DNA of 16,482 nucleotides from Bacillota bacterium (GCA_023442495.1 JAEZZB010000053.1:1-16482); one strand, 5' to 3'; shown: positions 1-6,982, counted from the first letter of the stretch. Numbers and translations are program-made. Notes: generated by a model not told the origin, from the sequence alone.

Positions 1-206
1 GGCGGTATCTCAACAAGCATATGAACATGATCAGGACATAATTCAGCTTCTATTATTTTTATTCCTTTTCGTGAACATAGTTCTCTAAGTATACTTCCTA
101 TATCTTTTCTTAATTTCCCATATATTACTTGTCTTCTATATTTTGGTGTAAAAACTATATGGTACTTACATCTCCATTTAGTATGTGATAAACTATTCTT
201 ATCCAG
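1..206 (-). CDS. tnpA: IS200/IS605-family transposase TnpA (Y1 tyrosine transposase), 3' part off the window
   Basis: This is the N-terminal two-thirds or less of a small single-strand transposase; the reading frame runs open to the left edge. The visible residues match the IS200 TnpA pattern: a start of the form DKNSLSHTKW, then KYHIVFTPKYRRQ, then ELCPDHVHMLVEIPP, whose HVH is the metal-binding HUH motif. The catalytic Tyr would lie outside the window. No ATG or GTG is suitably placed. The best start is CTG at 206-204, four bases after a strong AGGAGGA (211-217) and exactly where the family begins with MDKNSLS; ATT just upstream is too close to the Shine-Dalgarno site. A TATAAT on the minus strand at 245-250 could be the -10 box. 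Whether the element is intact cannot be judged. Family call is secure; the start is an inference. Confidence 0.85.
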   Translation of the reverse strand, partial: MDKNSLSHTKWRCKYHIVFTPKYRRQVIYGKLRKDIGSILRELCSRKGIKIIEAELCPDHVHMLVEIP

Positions 207-210
207 AATG

Positions 211-217
211 TCCTCCT
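211..217 (-). promoter_or_regulatory. Shine-Dalgarno site deciding the tnpA start
   Basis: Minus-strand AGGAGGA lies four bases before CTG 206-204. It fixes translation near the IS200-typical DKNSLSHTKW start although no standard start codon is present. Confidence 0.55.
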
Positions 218-222
218 TTTTG

Positions 223-247
223 AATTGTGCATGTGATTATCACAATT
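223..247. repeat. Inverted repeat upstream of tnpA (possible RBS-proximal stem-loop)
   Basis: AATTGTG at 223-229 pairs with CACAATT at 241-247, and the loop holds a small GTGA/TCAC inverted repeat. The structure sits directly upstream of the tnpA Shine-Dalgarno site. In IS200 a leader stem-loop represses transposase translation; the same role here is inference. Confidence 0.4.
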
Positions 248-296
248 ATACATCAAGGAGGTTTTTTTGGTGCTTGAAGCTAAAGCTTTATGACTT

Positions 297-315
297 CCAC
301 CTGCATAGCAGGTGG
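297..315. repeat. Perfect 8-bp hairpin, likely IS200-type subterminal end hairpin
   Basis: CCACCTGC and GCAGGTGG form a perfect eight-base-pair stem with a three-base ATA loop. It stands about 90 bases upstream of the tnpA start. IS200/IS605 elements carry short subterminal hairpins recognised by TnpA in place of terminal inverted repeats, so this probably marks the tnpA-proximal end of the element. On the plus strand a T-rich tract follows, so it could also act as a weak terminator. Confidence 0.55.
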
Positions 316-326
316 TTTATTGTTTC

Positions 327-361
327 GTTCACTTACGTTCACTCAACTCACTAAAGTGAAC
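327..361. repeat. Inverted repeat GTTCACTT / AAGTGAAC
   Basis: GTTCACTT (327-334) pairs with AAGTGAAC (354-361); a second GTTCACT at 337-343 offers an alternative left arm. It lies between the presumed insertion-sequence end and the next gene's terminator. Role unknown. Confidence 0.35.
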
Positions 362-366
362 AAATT

Positions 367-401
367 AAAAAATGAATTCGGATTAACCAAATTCATTTTT
401 T
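367..401 (-). terminator. Rho-independent terminator of the SH3-repeat/C39 protein gene
   Basis: AAAAAATGAATT (367-378) pairs with AATTCATTTTTT (390-401) around an 11-base loop. On the minus strand the stem begins a few bases after the stop codon at 403-405 and ends in a T run. The stem is AT-rich, but placement and T tract are right for a terminator. Confidence 0.7.
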
Positions 402-402
402 A

Positions 403-2820
403 TTAATATCCTATAGAATACAACACAAGTGTTTGATTCAATATTCTTTGAATTGACCATTCTCTATTTGTAAATGTGTAGTCTGCTGGATCGTATATTT
501 TTACATAATTTCCATTATATTCGGATAATATAATAAAATGCCTACTTCTAGAAAAATCGCCAGGTCCTACATCTGCAACTAGTAATCTTCCTGAGTCTAA
601 TTGACGTTTAACATTTGAAATTGATAGAGTAGTTGTATAGGTAGATAGTCCAAACGCTCTAGGACCACCATTAAATATATATGAATAACTACCATATCCA
701 GTTGTCCATCCATTTGCCACTGAAATCTTAGTCATATCTTTTATATCTAAACTCGTATCTCCAGTAAAATAACTATAAACCATTCCCAATACAGCTGGTC
801 CACAACCTACATTTGCGATATAGTCAGAATAACTTCCATTCATATGTTCAAATCCCCATCTTTCGTCAAATTGAGCAAGAAATGGAACTTTCACTCTTCT
901 TGTAGAATTTATCAATGCATTTTGATAATCATAATCTAAATTTGTTGAAGTTGAATATCCCTTATAATTTAGATATTTTATATATGTGTTTACAGCTGTT
1001 TTATTGTGTAAAGCCCCTTCTCTAAGATAATAAGGTAATTGATAAATTTTATTATTGACTTGTGATTGAGTTAAATTTGTTTTAGCATTTGGATCTATTA
1101 TTTTGCCAGTTAATTTTCTTCCATTAATTACTGAAGGAACGTTACCATCAACTGTATATAAATATTTTGTATTTTTTAAATTATTTGAAGCAGTTGCCAT
1201 AACTGTTCTTGCATTTACATATCCATTCCCATATTTAACCCAATCAGTATCACTAAATTGATTAATATAAGTTCCATATGGTAATGTACCAATTACTCTA
1301 CTACTAAATGATGCACCACTTCTTATATTTAACGGCATTCTTGTATATCCTTTATGATGTTTTTTATATAATCCAAAATTATAAAGATATACTGTTCTTT
1401 TACCACTATTTGTAGGTCCAACTGTAATAACGTAATTATCTGCATTTAAATTTCCATGTACATACATCCCTGCATTGATAACACCTAATATTGTACCATT
1501 TGGTTTTTCACGAAGATTTATAGTGCTAGATACATAACCTTCTACTGGAATAGTTGATTTCAATCCAAAATCATATAAATAATTTCCTTTATCTAAGTTT
1601 ATCCAGCCATTAACATTTTTATTTCCACTAATTAGGCTATCTATTTTTTCTACTCTAAGCATTTTACCATTTGGTGCTGTTCTAACATTCGTTGGAACTG
1701 GTAAAAATCCTTTTACCCTAATAGTTTCTAATAGACCGAAATCATATAGATAATTTCCATTATCTAATCTAATCCAATTATTAACGTTTTTAATACCACT
1801 AACTAAACTTTCTTTTTCTTCAGCTTTAAGTATATTTCCATTGGGTTTTGTTCTTACATTAGTTGATACTGGAATGAACCCCTTTACTTTAATTGAATCT
1901 AATAGACCAAAATCGTATAAATAATTTCCATCATCTAATTTTATCCAACCATTAGTCTCTTTAATACCGCTTATTAAAGTATTTTTTGATTCCACCCTAA
2001 GGATTTCTCCATTCGGTTTAGATCTTACATTTGTTGAAACGGGAATAAATCCCTTAACATACATACTTTCTAATATACCAAAGTCATAAATATAATTTCC
2101 ATCTTCTAATTTTATCCATCCATTAGTCTCTTTGCTTCCACTTATTAGACTACCTTTGGCTTTCACGCCAACTATTTCACCATTTGGATATTTTCTCATA
2201 TTTGATGAAACTGATACAAAACCATTTACTGGAATTGTTTCTAATAGACCTACGTCATATAAATAATTGCCATCTTCTAATTTTATCCATCCATTAGATT
2301 GCTTCATCCCTTTTATTAAACTACCGTATTTTGCTATATCAATTATATCGCCATTTGGTTTTGATCTTATTTCTGTATCATATTGTAAAAATCCTATAAC
2401 AGCAATTTCTTCGGAAGATTCTACATCTTCATCAATTGCTGTTAAAGTTGATTCCGATTTAGATTCATTTCCCATTTCAGATTCTTCAATAAAATCTTCT
2501 TTTTTCTCAGAATCTTCAATTATATTTTCTTCTTTTTCAGATTCTTCATAAACATCTTCTTCCGAAACATCATTTTTTGACATCATTTGTAAATCTTCTA
2601 CAAATTCAGTTTCTACAGAATCATCTAATTTTTCTTTTGAAACACTTATATTTTCAATAATATCCATTTGTATAATTGTTTGATTATCATGTACATTTAA
2701 AGATTTGTCTTCTATATCTTCTAACTCTTGAGATAAATTACTCGCAAATGAAATATTAGGTAAAAATAAAATTGATGTCAAAATAAATACGAAACAAAAA
2801 AATTTCTTATACCCTTTCAA
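403..2820 (-). CDS. Secreted protein with tandem SH3-like repeats and a C-terminal C39-like cysteine peptidase domain
   Basis: Residue numbers follow the 810-residue frame from ATG 2835. That ATG has no Shine-Dalgarno site, whereas GGGGAGGG lies five bases before TTG at 2820 (residue 6), so I start there. Order: signal peptide ending near FLPNISFA (to about 31); acidic Glu/Ser-rich linker (about 36-145); five 57-residue SH3-like repeats (146-430), each with a core like NVRxxPNG, then NGWIKL and NYLYDFG; a sixth, diverged unit (431-493); a more classical SH3 type 3 domain (about 494-546); a linker; and a C39-like domain (about 648-810). Peptidase residues fit: Gln655, Cys678 in VGCGPA, His766 in RHFIIL, Asp782 in YDPAD. 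SH3-like repeats commonly bind cell wall, so a wall-associated protease or peptidase is likely. No LPXTG anchor is seen. Substrate unknown. Confidence 0.85.
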   Translation of the reverse strand: MKGYKKFFCFVFILTSILFLPNISFASNLSQELEDIEDKSLNVHDNQTIIQMDIIENISVSKEKLDDSVETEFVEDLQMMSKNDVSEEDVYEESEKEENIIEDSEKKEDFIEESEMGNESKSESTLTAIDEDVESSEEIAVIGFLQYDTEIRSKPNGDIIDIAKYGSLIKGMKQSNGWIKLEDGNYLYDVGLLETIPVNGFVSVSSNMRKYPNGEIVGVKAKGSLISGSKETNGWIKLEDGNYIYDFGILESMYVKGFIPVSTNVRSKPNGEILRVESKNTLISGIKETNGWIKLDDGNYLYDFGLLDSIKVKGFIPVSTNVRTKPNGNILKAEEKESLVSGIKNVNNWIRLDNGNYLYDFGLLETIRVKGFLPVPTNVRTAPNGKMLRVEKIDSLISGNKNVNGWINLDKGNYLYDFGLKSTIPVEGYVSSTINLREKPNGTILGVINAGMYVHGNLNADNYVITVGPTNSGKRTVYLYNFGLYKKHHKGYTRMPLNIRSGASFSSRVIGTLPYGTYINQFSDTDWVKYGNGYVNARTVMATASNNLKNTKYLYTVDGNVPSVINGRKLTGKIIDPNAKTNLTQSQVNNKIYQLPYYLREGALHNKTAVNTYIKYLNYKGYSTSTNLDYDYQNALINSTRRVKVPFLAQFDERWGFEHMNGSYSDYIANVGCGPAVLGMVYSYFTGDTSLDIKDMTKISVANGWTTGYGSYSYIFNGGPRAFGLSTYTTTLSISNVKRQLDSGRLLVADVGPGDFSRSRHFIILSEYNGNYVKIYDPADYTFTNREWSIQRILNQTLVLYSIGY
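967..2400 (-). repeat. 171-bp tandem repeats encoding 57-residue SH3-like units
   Basis: Five in-frame units of 57 codons encode residues 146-430 (about 1546-2400 on the plus strand); diverged sixth and seventh SH3-like units continue towards the peptidase domain. Units 3, 4 and 5 are closest, sharing VKGF, NVRxxPNG and NYLYDFGL blocks. This is a substrate for copy-number change by recombination. The left bound given includes linker sequence and is approximate. Confidence 0.7.
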
Positions 2821-2825
2821 ATTGT

Positions 2826-2833
2826 CCCTCCCC
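2826..2833 (-). promoter_or_regulatory. Shine-Dalgarno site supporting a TTG start
   Basis: Minus-strand GGGGAGGG lies inside the longer open frame, five bases before TTG 2820-2818. A start there gives a compact Lys-then-hydrophobic signal peptide; the upstream ATG has only AT-rich sequence before it. Confidence 0.7.
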
Positions 2834-2851
2834 ATAATTTGTTTTACAAAT

Positions 2852-2860
2852 ATTATATCA
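2852..2860 (-). promoter_or_regulatory. Extended -10 promoter of the SH3-repeat/C39 gene
   Basis: Minus-strand TGATATAAT is a perfect extended -10 (TGnTATAAT). No good -35 is seen, as is common with an extended -10. The implied transcription start is near 2845, giving a leader of about 25 bases that contains the Shine-Dalgarno site. Confidence 0.65.
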
Positions 2861-3076
2861 TAAATAATTATTATTTACATTTTATAGTCAATTAATAATT
2901 ATTTTTTTAAATTTAGTTAATAAATATTAATATGTAAGTTTTAGATATTATTAAACAAGATAATAGTTTTAAAACTAATAAAAAAACTCCACAAGTAAAA
3001 ATACTTTTAAATTACTTATAAAATATGAAGCCATCAAAGTGTAAACTTTAGTAAATAATTGAGAGTTTCAAGACAA
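2861..3076. other. AT-rich intergenic stretch with no recognised feature
   Basis: Between the promoter of the SH3-repeat gene and the tRNA terminator I see only AT-rich sequence. A TAGTTTTAAAACTA palindrome lies near 2966-2979, but no coding frame, RNA family or convincing terminator was found. Confidence 0.5.
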
Positions 3077-3111
3077 TAAAAAAAACAACTCAGAATCAAT
3101 TATCTAAGCTG
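3077..3111 (-). terminator. Rho-independent terminator of the tRNA-His/tRNA-Leu unit
   Basis: On the minus strand CAGCTTAG (3111-3104) pairs with CTGAGTTG (3093-3086), eight pairs including two G-T, around a ten-base loop, followed at once by eight T (3085-3078). It lies 12 bases after the tRNA-Leu 3' end. Confidence 0.75.
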
Positions 3112-3122
3112 TGTATATACTA

Positions 3123-3207
3123 TGGTGCGGGTGAGAGGAGTCGAACCCCCACATCGTAAGATACTAGATCCTAAGTCTAGCGCGTCTGCCAATTCCGCCA
3201 CACCCGC
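3123..3207 (-). tRNA. tRNA-Leu (anticodon TAG)
   Basis: The acceptor stem GCGGGTG (3207-3201) pairs with CACCCGC (3133-3127), then discriminator A and an encoded CCA (3125-3123). The anticodon stem CTAGA/TCTAG encloses loop CTTAGGA with anticodon TAG (3173-3171). The long variable arm of a class II tRNA and a GGTTCGA-type T loop are present. Length is 85 including CCA. It is cotranscribed behind tRNA-His with one base between them. Confidence 0.95.
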
Positions 3208-3208
3208 A

Positions 3209-3284
3209 TGGGGTGAGTAATGGGATTCGAACCCACGAATACAGGAACCACAATCCTGGGCCTTGCCGCTTGGCGATACTCACC
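3209..3284 (-). tRNA. tRNA-His (anticodon GTG)
   Basis: The acceptor stem GTGAGTA (3283-3277) pairs with TACTCAC (3219-3213). The extra 5' G (-1) at 3284 faces C73 at 3212, the tRNA-His hallmark, followed by encoded CCA (3211-3209). Anticodon stem CAGGA/TCCTG encloses loop TTGTGGT with anticodon GTG (3251-3249). Confidence 0.95.
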
Positions 3285-3314
3285 ACATGTAAGTTAAAAA
3301 TAACTTGCCTACTA

Positions 3315-3343
3315 ACTATAACAAAAATATAGGATAAAGTCAA
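3315..3343 (-). promoter_or_regulatory. Promoter of the tRNA-His/tRNA-Leu unit
   Basis: Minus-strand TTGACT (-35, 3343-3338), a 17-base spacer and TATAGT (-10, 3320-3315) form a near-consensus housekeeping promoter. It begins 14 bases after the udk stop codon and points into tRNA-His, so the tRNAs do not depend on the riboswitch-controlled operon. Confidence 0.8.
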
Positions 3344-3356
3344 GCTATTTTTTTAT

Positions 3357-3986
3357 TTAATTATGATTATTTTCTCTTACGTATTTTTCAACACTATCAA
3401 GTAGTATGCCTACTGCAATTTTATTTTTACCACCGTAAGGAATTATAATATCTGCATATCTTCTTGAAGGTTCTACAAAAATATCATGCATTGGTTTTAC
3501 TGTTTCTCTATATTGAGTAATTACAGATTCTAGGCTTCTTTCACGTTCGATAACATCTCTTTGAATTCTACGAATAATTCTTTCATCGGAATCTGTTTCA
3601 ACATAAATTTTTATATCCATTAAATCTCTTAATTCTTTATTTTCAAGGACTAAAATTCCTTCAACAACTATTACCGGTTTTGGATTTACAAGAACTTTTT
3701 CATCTGAACGATTATGAATAGTATAGTCATAGACTGGTCTATAAATTTTTTCGCCATTTTTAAGTTTTTTAATATCTTCTATAAGTCTATCTGTGTCATA
3801 TGCATTTGGATGATCGTAGTTTAATTCCTTTCTTTCTTCAAATGTTAAATCGTCATGAGCTTTATAATAAAAATCGTGACCTAAAACTACAAGATCATTA
3901 TCGTATTGTTTCCTAAGTTTATTTACTATTGTTGTCTTACCAGATGCAGATCCACCGCACACGCCAATAATCGTAACTTTATCCAT
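3357..3986 (-). CDS. udk: Uridine kinase (uridine/cytidine kinase)
   Basis: This cytosolic enzyme phosphorylates uridine and cytidine with ATP or GTP in pyrimidine salvage. The 209 residues are the normal bacterial Udk length. Visible: P-loop GGSASGKT (11-18), HDFYYK (37-42) with the Asp that acts as base, NYDHPNAYD (56-64) of the nucleoside site, YDYTIHNR (86-93), and the C-terminal FVEPSRRYADIIIP (170-183). The start overlaps the rsuA stop by one base (TAATG), so translation is probably coupled. It is the last gene of ribU-rsuA-udk; no clear terminator follows before the tRNA promoter. Function is secure. Confidence 0.95.
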   Translation of the reverse strand: MDKVTIIGVCGGSASGKTTIVNKLRKQYDNDLVVLGHDFYYKAHDDLTFEERKELNYDHPNAYDTDRLIEDIKKLKNGEKIYRPVYDYTIHNRSDEKVLVNPKPVIVVEGILVLENKELRDLMDIKIYVETDSDERIIRRIQRDVIERERSLESVITQYRETVKPMHDIFVEPSRRYADIIIPYGGKNKIAVGILLDSVEKYVRENNHN

Positions 3987-4687
3987 TATTCATCCTTTAA
4001 TAAATTTATTTCCAAATCTGTTAATTCTCTATACTCACCTGACTTTAGATTCTCATCTAATAAAAGATTGCCCATTGAAATTCTTTTTAAGAAAATAACT
4101 TCATTATTAACCGCATGAAACATTCTTTTAACCTGATGATATTTTCCTTCTTGAATGGTTACAAAAGCTTCATAATCAGATATTATTTCAAGCTTTGCAG
4201 TCTTAGTGAGATAATTTTCTTTCTCTAAATATATCCCATTTTTAAATACTTGTATATCCTCTTTTTTTAGTTTACCTTCTAGTTTTGCATAATATTTTTT
4301 ATTTACATTTTTTTTAGGTGAAAGCAGTTCATGAGCAAGCTTTCCATCGTTAGTTAATAAGAGCAAGCCTTCAGTATCTTTATCAAGTCTTCCAACAGGA
4401 AATATATCTTTATTTTGATATTTTTCTTCAAGCAAATCTATTACAGTCTCTAAATGGTCTTTAGTTGCTGAAATTACACCTTGAGGTTTATTAAGCATAA
4501 GGTAAATATATGGCTTATATATTATTTCCTTATTATTATATTCAATTTTATCTTTATTTTCATTTACTTTTTGAGTGGGCTTTTTTACAACTTCCCCATT
4601 AAGTAAAATAAAGCCCTTGCTAATATAATCTTTGACTTCTTTTCTAGTTCCAACACCCATATTAGCAAGGTATTTATCTATTCTCAT
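3986..4687 (-). CDS. rsuA: RsuA-family rRNA pseudouridine synthase (probable 16S rRNA pseudouridine-516)
   Basis: The 233-residue protein has an N-terminal S4 RNA-binding domain (about 1-48, MRIDKYLANMGVG onward) and an RsuA/RluB-type catalytic domain. The catalytic Asp is D102 in GRLDKDTEGLLLLTND; LNKPQGVIS (65-73) is the other family block. RsuA makes pseudouridine 516 in 16S rRNA; RluB/RluE-type 23S specificity cannot be fully excluded from sequence alone, but the compact length fits RsuA. The ATG overlaps the ribU stop by one base, and its own stop overlaps the udk start in the same TAATG way, so the three genes are one translationally coupled unit. Confidence 0.88.
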   Translation of the reverse strand: MRIDKYLANMGVGTRKEVKDYISKGFILLNGEVVKKPTQKVNENKDKIEYNNKEIIYKPYIYLMLNKPQGVISATKDHLETVIDLLEEKYQNKDIFPVGRLDKDTEGLLLLTNDGKLAHELLSPKKNVNKKYYAKLEGKLKKEDIQVFKNGIYLEKENYLTKTAKLEIISDYEAFVTIQEGKYHQVKRMFHAVNNEVIFLKRISMGNLLLDENLKSGEYRELTDLEINLLKDE

Positions 4688-5301
4688 TAAATTCCTTTCA
4701 TAACTTTAGAAACTTTTTTATATGTTAAAAATGTTACCAAAGCATTAAATATTCCTTTTATTAAATTAAATGGAACTACAGCAAATAATATTAAGTCTAA
4801 ATATGAATTAATATAGCCTATATTAGGCATAGTATTTACGAATGCATCTACAGAACCCATTCCTAAAGCTTTTGCATATAGTGGAAATATTACGAAATAA
4901 TTAGATAATGTAGCAATAAATGTCATAGATATAATTCCAATTAATAATCCTATTAACGCTGATTTCTTAGTTTTATGTCTGCTATATATTAATGATGAAA
5001 CAAGCACAAATATTGAACCGACTATAAAATTAGATACTTCCCCAACATATGCTGTCGTAGTTCCATTTAATATAAGATTAAGTAAAATTTTAAGAAATAC
5101 TGTAATTACACCTGATATTGGTCCTAAAACAAATCCACTCATAAGAGTAGCCACATCTCCAAAATCTACCGTCATAAATGAAGGAGCTATTGGTATTGGG
5201 AATTTAAATAGCATTAATATCCCTGCTAATGCTGCGAATATGGCCATCTTAACCATATTAGATATAGATAATATTCTTTCTTGACTTGAAACGTTTTCCA
5301 T
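4687..5301 (-). CDS. ribU: ECF transporter substrate-binding subunit for riboflavin, RibU
   Basis: This is an integral membrane S component that binds riboflavin and works with the energising ECF module (EcfT plus two ATPases), not encoded here. The 204 residues contain about six hydrophobic segments. Family signs are the AxxxA pattern in helix 1 (A20-A24), the PIAPSFMTVDFGDVATLMSGF region (38-57) and the NGTTTAYVGE loop (79-88). A longer frame could start at GTG 5364, but that lies inside the terminator hairpin; ATG 5301 has AGGGAGG (5310-5316) eight bases upstream and gives the usual RibU length. The FMN riboswitch upstream independently supports the substrate. First gene of ribU-rsuA-udk. 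Confidence 0.93.
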   Translation of the reverse strand: MENVSSQERILSISNMVKMAIFAALAGILMLFKFPIPIAPSFMTVDFGDVATLMSGFVLGPISGVITVFLKILLNLILNGTTTAYVGEVSNFIVGSIFVLVSSLIYSRHKTKKSALIGLLIGIISMTFIATLSNYFVIFPLYAKALGMGSVDAFVNTMPNIGYINSYLDLILFAVVPFNLIKGIFNALVTFLTYKKVSKVMKGI

Positions 5302-5336
5302 TTTTTCTTCCTCCCTAATATCATTTTCTAGGGCAA

Positions 5337-5364
5337 TAAAAATGCCCCTGATACTTCGGGGCAC
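5337..5364 (-). terminator. Riboswitch expression-platform terminator before ribU
   Basis: Minus-strand TGCCCC (5363-5358) pairs with GGGGCA (5348-5343) around a nine-base loop, followed by a T-rich tract. It lies between the FMN aptamer and the ribU start codon, as expected for a transcription-attenuating riboswitch. Confidence 0.85.
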
Positions 5365-5397
5365 AAAAACATTATTTAATAAATATGTTATTTAAAT

Positions 5398-5507
5398 AAT
5401 ATCTTCTTCCATCCAGACTCTACTGTCGGTATCGGAGTTTCACCGATTCTGCTTTCGCTCGCGGACTTTACCGCCGGTTGGGAATTACACCCTGCCCTGA
5501 AGATATT
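5398..5507 (-). ncRNA. FMN riboswitch (RFN element)
   Basis: The minus strand shows the conserved RFN pattern in order: P1 left arm AATATCTTC (5507-5499), AGGGCAGGGTG, AATTCCC-ACCGGCGGT, AGTCCGCGAGC, CGGTGAAACTCCG, ACCGACAGT, AGAGTCTGGATG, and P1 right arm GAAGATATT (5406-5398). P1 is nine pairs. FMN binding is known to favour the downstream terminator and shut off flavin uptake or synthesis genes; here the target is ribU and the two genes coupled to it. Confidence 0.96.
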
Positions 5508-5510
5508 CAT

Positions 5511-5539
5511 ATTATATACCATTATGATTACATTTGCAA
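5511..5539 (-). promoter_or_regulatory. Promoter of the riboswitch-ribU-rsuA-udk operon
   Basis: Minus-strand TTGCAA (5539-5534), a 17-base spacer and a perfect TATAAT (5516-5511) sit just upstream of the aptamer. The -35 box lies directly against the amylase stop codon. The implied start is within a few bases of P1. Confidence 0.8.
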
Positions 5540-5540
5540 A

Positions 5541-6980
5541 CTATATATTTACCCAGGCTGAAACTGATGCCGGTGAAGTGAAGAAATCTCCGTGACCACT
5601 TTCATCGATGACAATTTCCGCATCATTATTTCTTAGATAGTCTTTGTAGACCTTTCCCGCTTGATCTTCACCTACATACATTCTAATAGTATTTGCTCCA
5701 GCATTTGAAAATGTAACAGCCATACGACCAGGATGCTCATCATTTCCATAACGAACAAATCCTATTTCATTTGGCCCTTGAAAATATTGTTTTTCATCTC
5801 CATATGCATAGTCTTTTCTAAGTTCAAGTAAAGGACGAAGTTTATCGCTCATACCCTCATAAGTTTCACCACTATTGATATTAAATAAATCCCCAAAGAA
5901 TACACATGGATATCCATCTTTCTTTAATAGTATAAATGCATATGCACTTTGTCTAAACCATTCATCGATCCAAGACTCTAGTGATTGTCCAAGTTGAGAA
6001 TCATGATTATCTACAAAACTTACTGAATTCATTCTTCTTTGAGATTCAACTGAGTTATCGAATAGTTTTGTTAAATCAAATCTATCTCTAGATTTTGAAG
6101 CTTCATAAAATCTATAATGAAGTGTTACATCAAAAAGATCGACATTTTGAGAAGTTTCATCAATATAATGAATAAGATTATCTTGATTATTTTCCCAATA
6201 TTCTCCAACAAAATACATATCTTCTTTTATTTTAAGTATATGATTTGTTAAGTCATTTATAAAATGGGAATCTATGTGTTTTAGTGCATCATATCTTATA
6301 CCATCAATTTTAGTTTCATTAATTAACCATTCTATCCATCTAAATATTTCTGCTCTCACATCAGGATTATAGTGATCAATATCAGCAAACATTAAATAAT
6401 CATAATTTCCTTTTTCTTTAGAAACTGCGTATTTCCAATCTCTATTTTCCCAAATTATCTTAAATATTCCATTTTCGCCAGTTGAATTATCATAATCTAC
6501 ACCACTAAAATGTTGAAATGTCCATATAAAATCACTGTATTCTCCTTTTCTTCCTGGAAATGTAAATTTTGTCCATCCTTCAATATCTCTAGCTTCTTCT
6601 ATTTCTTCAATTCTATTATCTGGATTAACTTTTACTGCCTTAAATAATTCTGTTTCATCAGCTCCAGCCTTGTGATTTAAAACTAAATCGGCATATATTC
6701 GAATACCTTTTTTATGCGCATCATCAATTAAATTAATAAGCTCTTCCTTAGTTCCATATTTTGTACGAACATTACCCTTTTGATTAAATTCACCAAGATC
6801 CCAAAGATCATATATTCCATATCCGACATCATTCGTTCCTGTTGCTTTTGTAAATGGTGGCAGCCATAAAGAAGAAATCCCTAAATCCTTAAAATAATCT
6901 AAATTTTCTCTTAAAAAGTTAAAATGATTTCCATCATCTGGTAAATACCATTCAAAAGCTTGTAATATAACTCCATTCAT
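5541..6980 (-). CDS. Cytoplasmic alpha-amylase, glycoside hydrolase family 13 (subfamily 5 type)
   Basis: It hydrolyses internal alpha-1,4 links of glycogen, starch or maltodextrins. All four GH13 regions are present: DLVLNH (98-103), GIRYDALKH (227-235) with nucleophile D231, FVGEYW (257-262) with acid/base E260, and FVDNHD (322-327) with D327. The catalytic positions almost match mature Bacillus licheniformis amylase, and 479 residues is that enzyme's mature length. There is no signal peptide, so it acts in the cytosol, as E. coli AmyA does, probably on stored or imported glucans. ATG 6980 lies two bases after the metallopeptidase stop; the nearest GGA-type Shine-Dalgarno site is about 13 bases away, so initiation may rely on coupling. 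No terminator precedes the riboswitch. Confidence 0.95.
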   Translation of the reverse strand: MNGVILQAFEWYLPDDGNHFNFLRENLDYFKDLGISSLWLPPFTKATGTNDVGYGIYDLWDLGEFNQKGNVRTKYGTKEELINLIDDAHKKGIRIYADLVLNHKAGADETELFKAVKVNPDNRIEEIEEARDIEGWTKFTFPGRKGEYSDFIWTFQHFSGVDYDNSTGENGIFKIIWENRDWKYAVSKEKGNYDYLMFADIDHYNPDVRAEIFRWIEWLINETKIDGIRYDALKHIDSHFINDLTNHILKIKEDMYFVGEYWENNQDNLIHYIDETSQNVDLFDVTLHYRFYEASKSRDRFDLTKLFDNSVESQRRMNSVSFVDNHDSQLGQSLESWIDEWFRQSAYAFILLKKDGYPCVFFGDLFNINSGETYEGMSDKLRPLLELRKDYAYGDEKQYFQGPNEIGFVRYGNDEHPGRMAVTFSNAGANTIRMYVGEDQAGKVYKDYLRNNDAEIVIDESGHGDFFTSPASVSAWVNI

Positions 6981-6982
6981 AA

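Noticed and set aside
255..293. Seven-codon frame GTG 270 to TGA 293 behind a perfect AAGGAGG on the plus strand
   Set aside because: Too short to support as a gene; lies in the insertion-sequence leader and is mentioned only as part of the tnpA observation.
1546..2400. Possible CRISPR or satellite array
   Set aside because: The 171-base periodicity is in frame and encodes 57-residue protein repeats; there are no short direct repeats with unique spacers.
2267..2551. Open frame of 94 codons on the plus strand
   Set aside because: It is antisense to the Glu/Ser-rich linker and first repeat of the secreted protein; its Ser-rich composition simply mirrors that strand, and no ribosome site is present.
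3300..3356. Terminator directly after udk
   Set aside because: Only a weak AT-rich fold can be drawn and the region is occupied by the tRNA promoter; not supported as a terminator.
3906..4118. Plus-strand open frame across the udk/rsuA junction
   Set aside because: Antisense to two secure genes, no Shine-Dalgarno site, no recognisable family.
4687..5364. RibU with an N-terminal extension from GTG 5364
   Set aside because: The extension is encoded by the riboswitch terminator hairpin; ATG 5301 has a good ribosome site and the family length.
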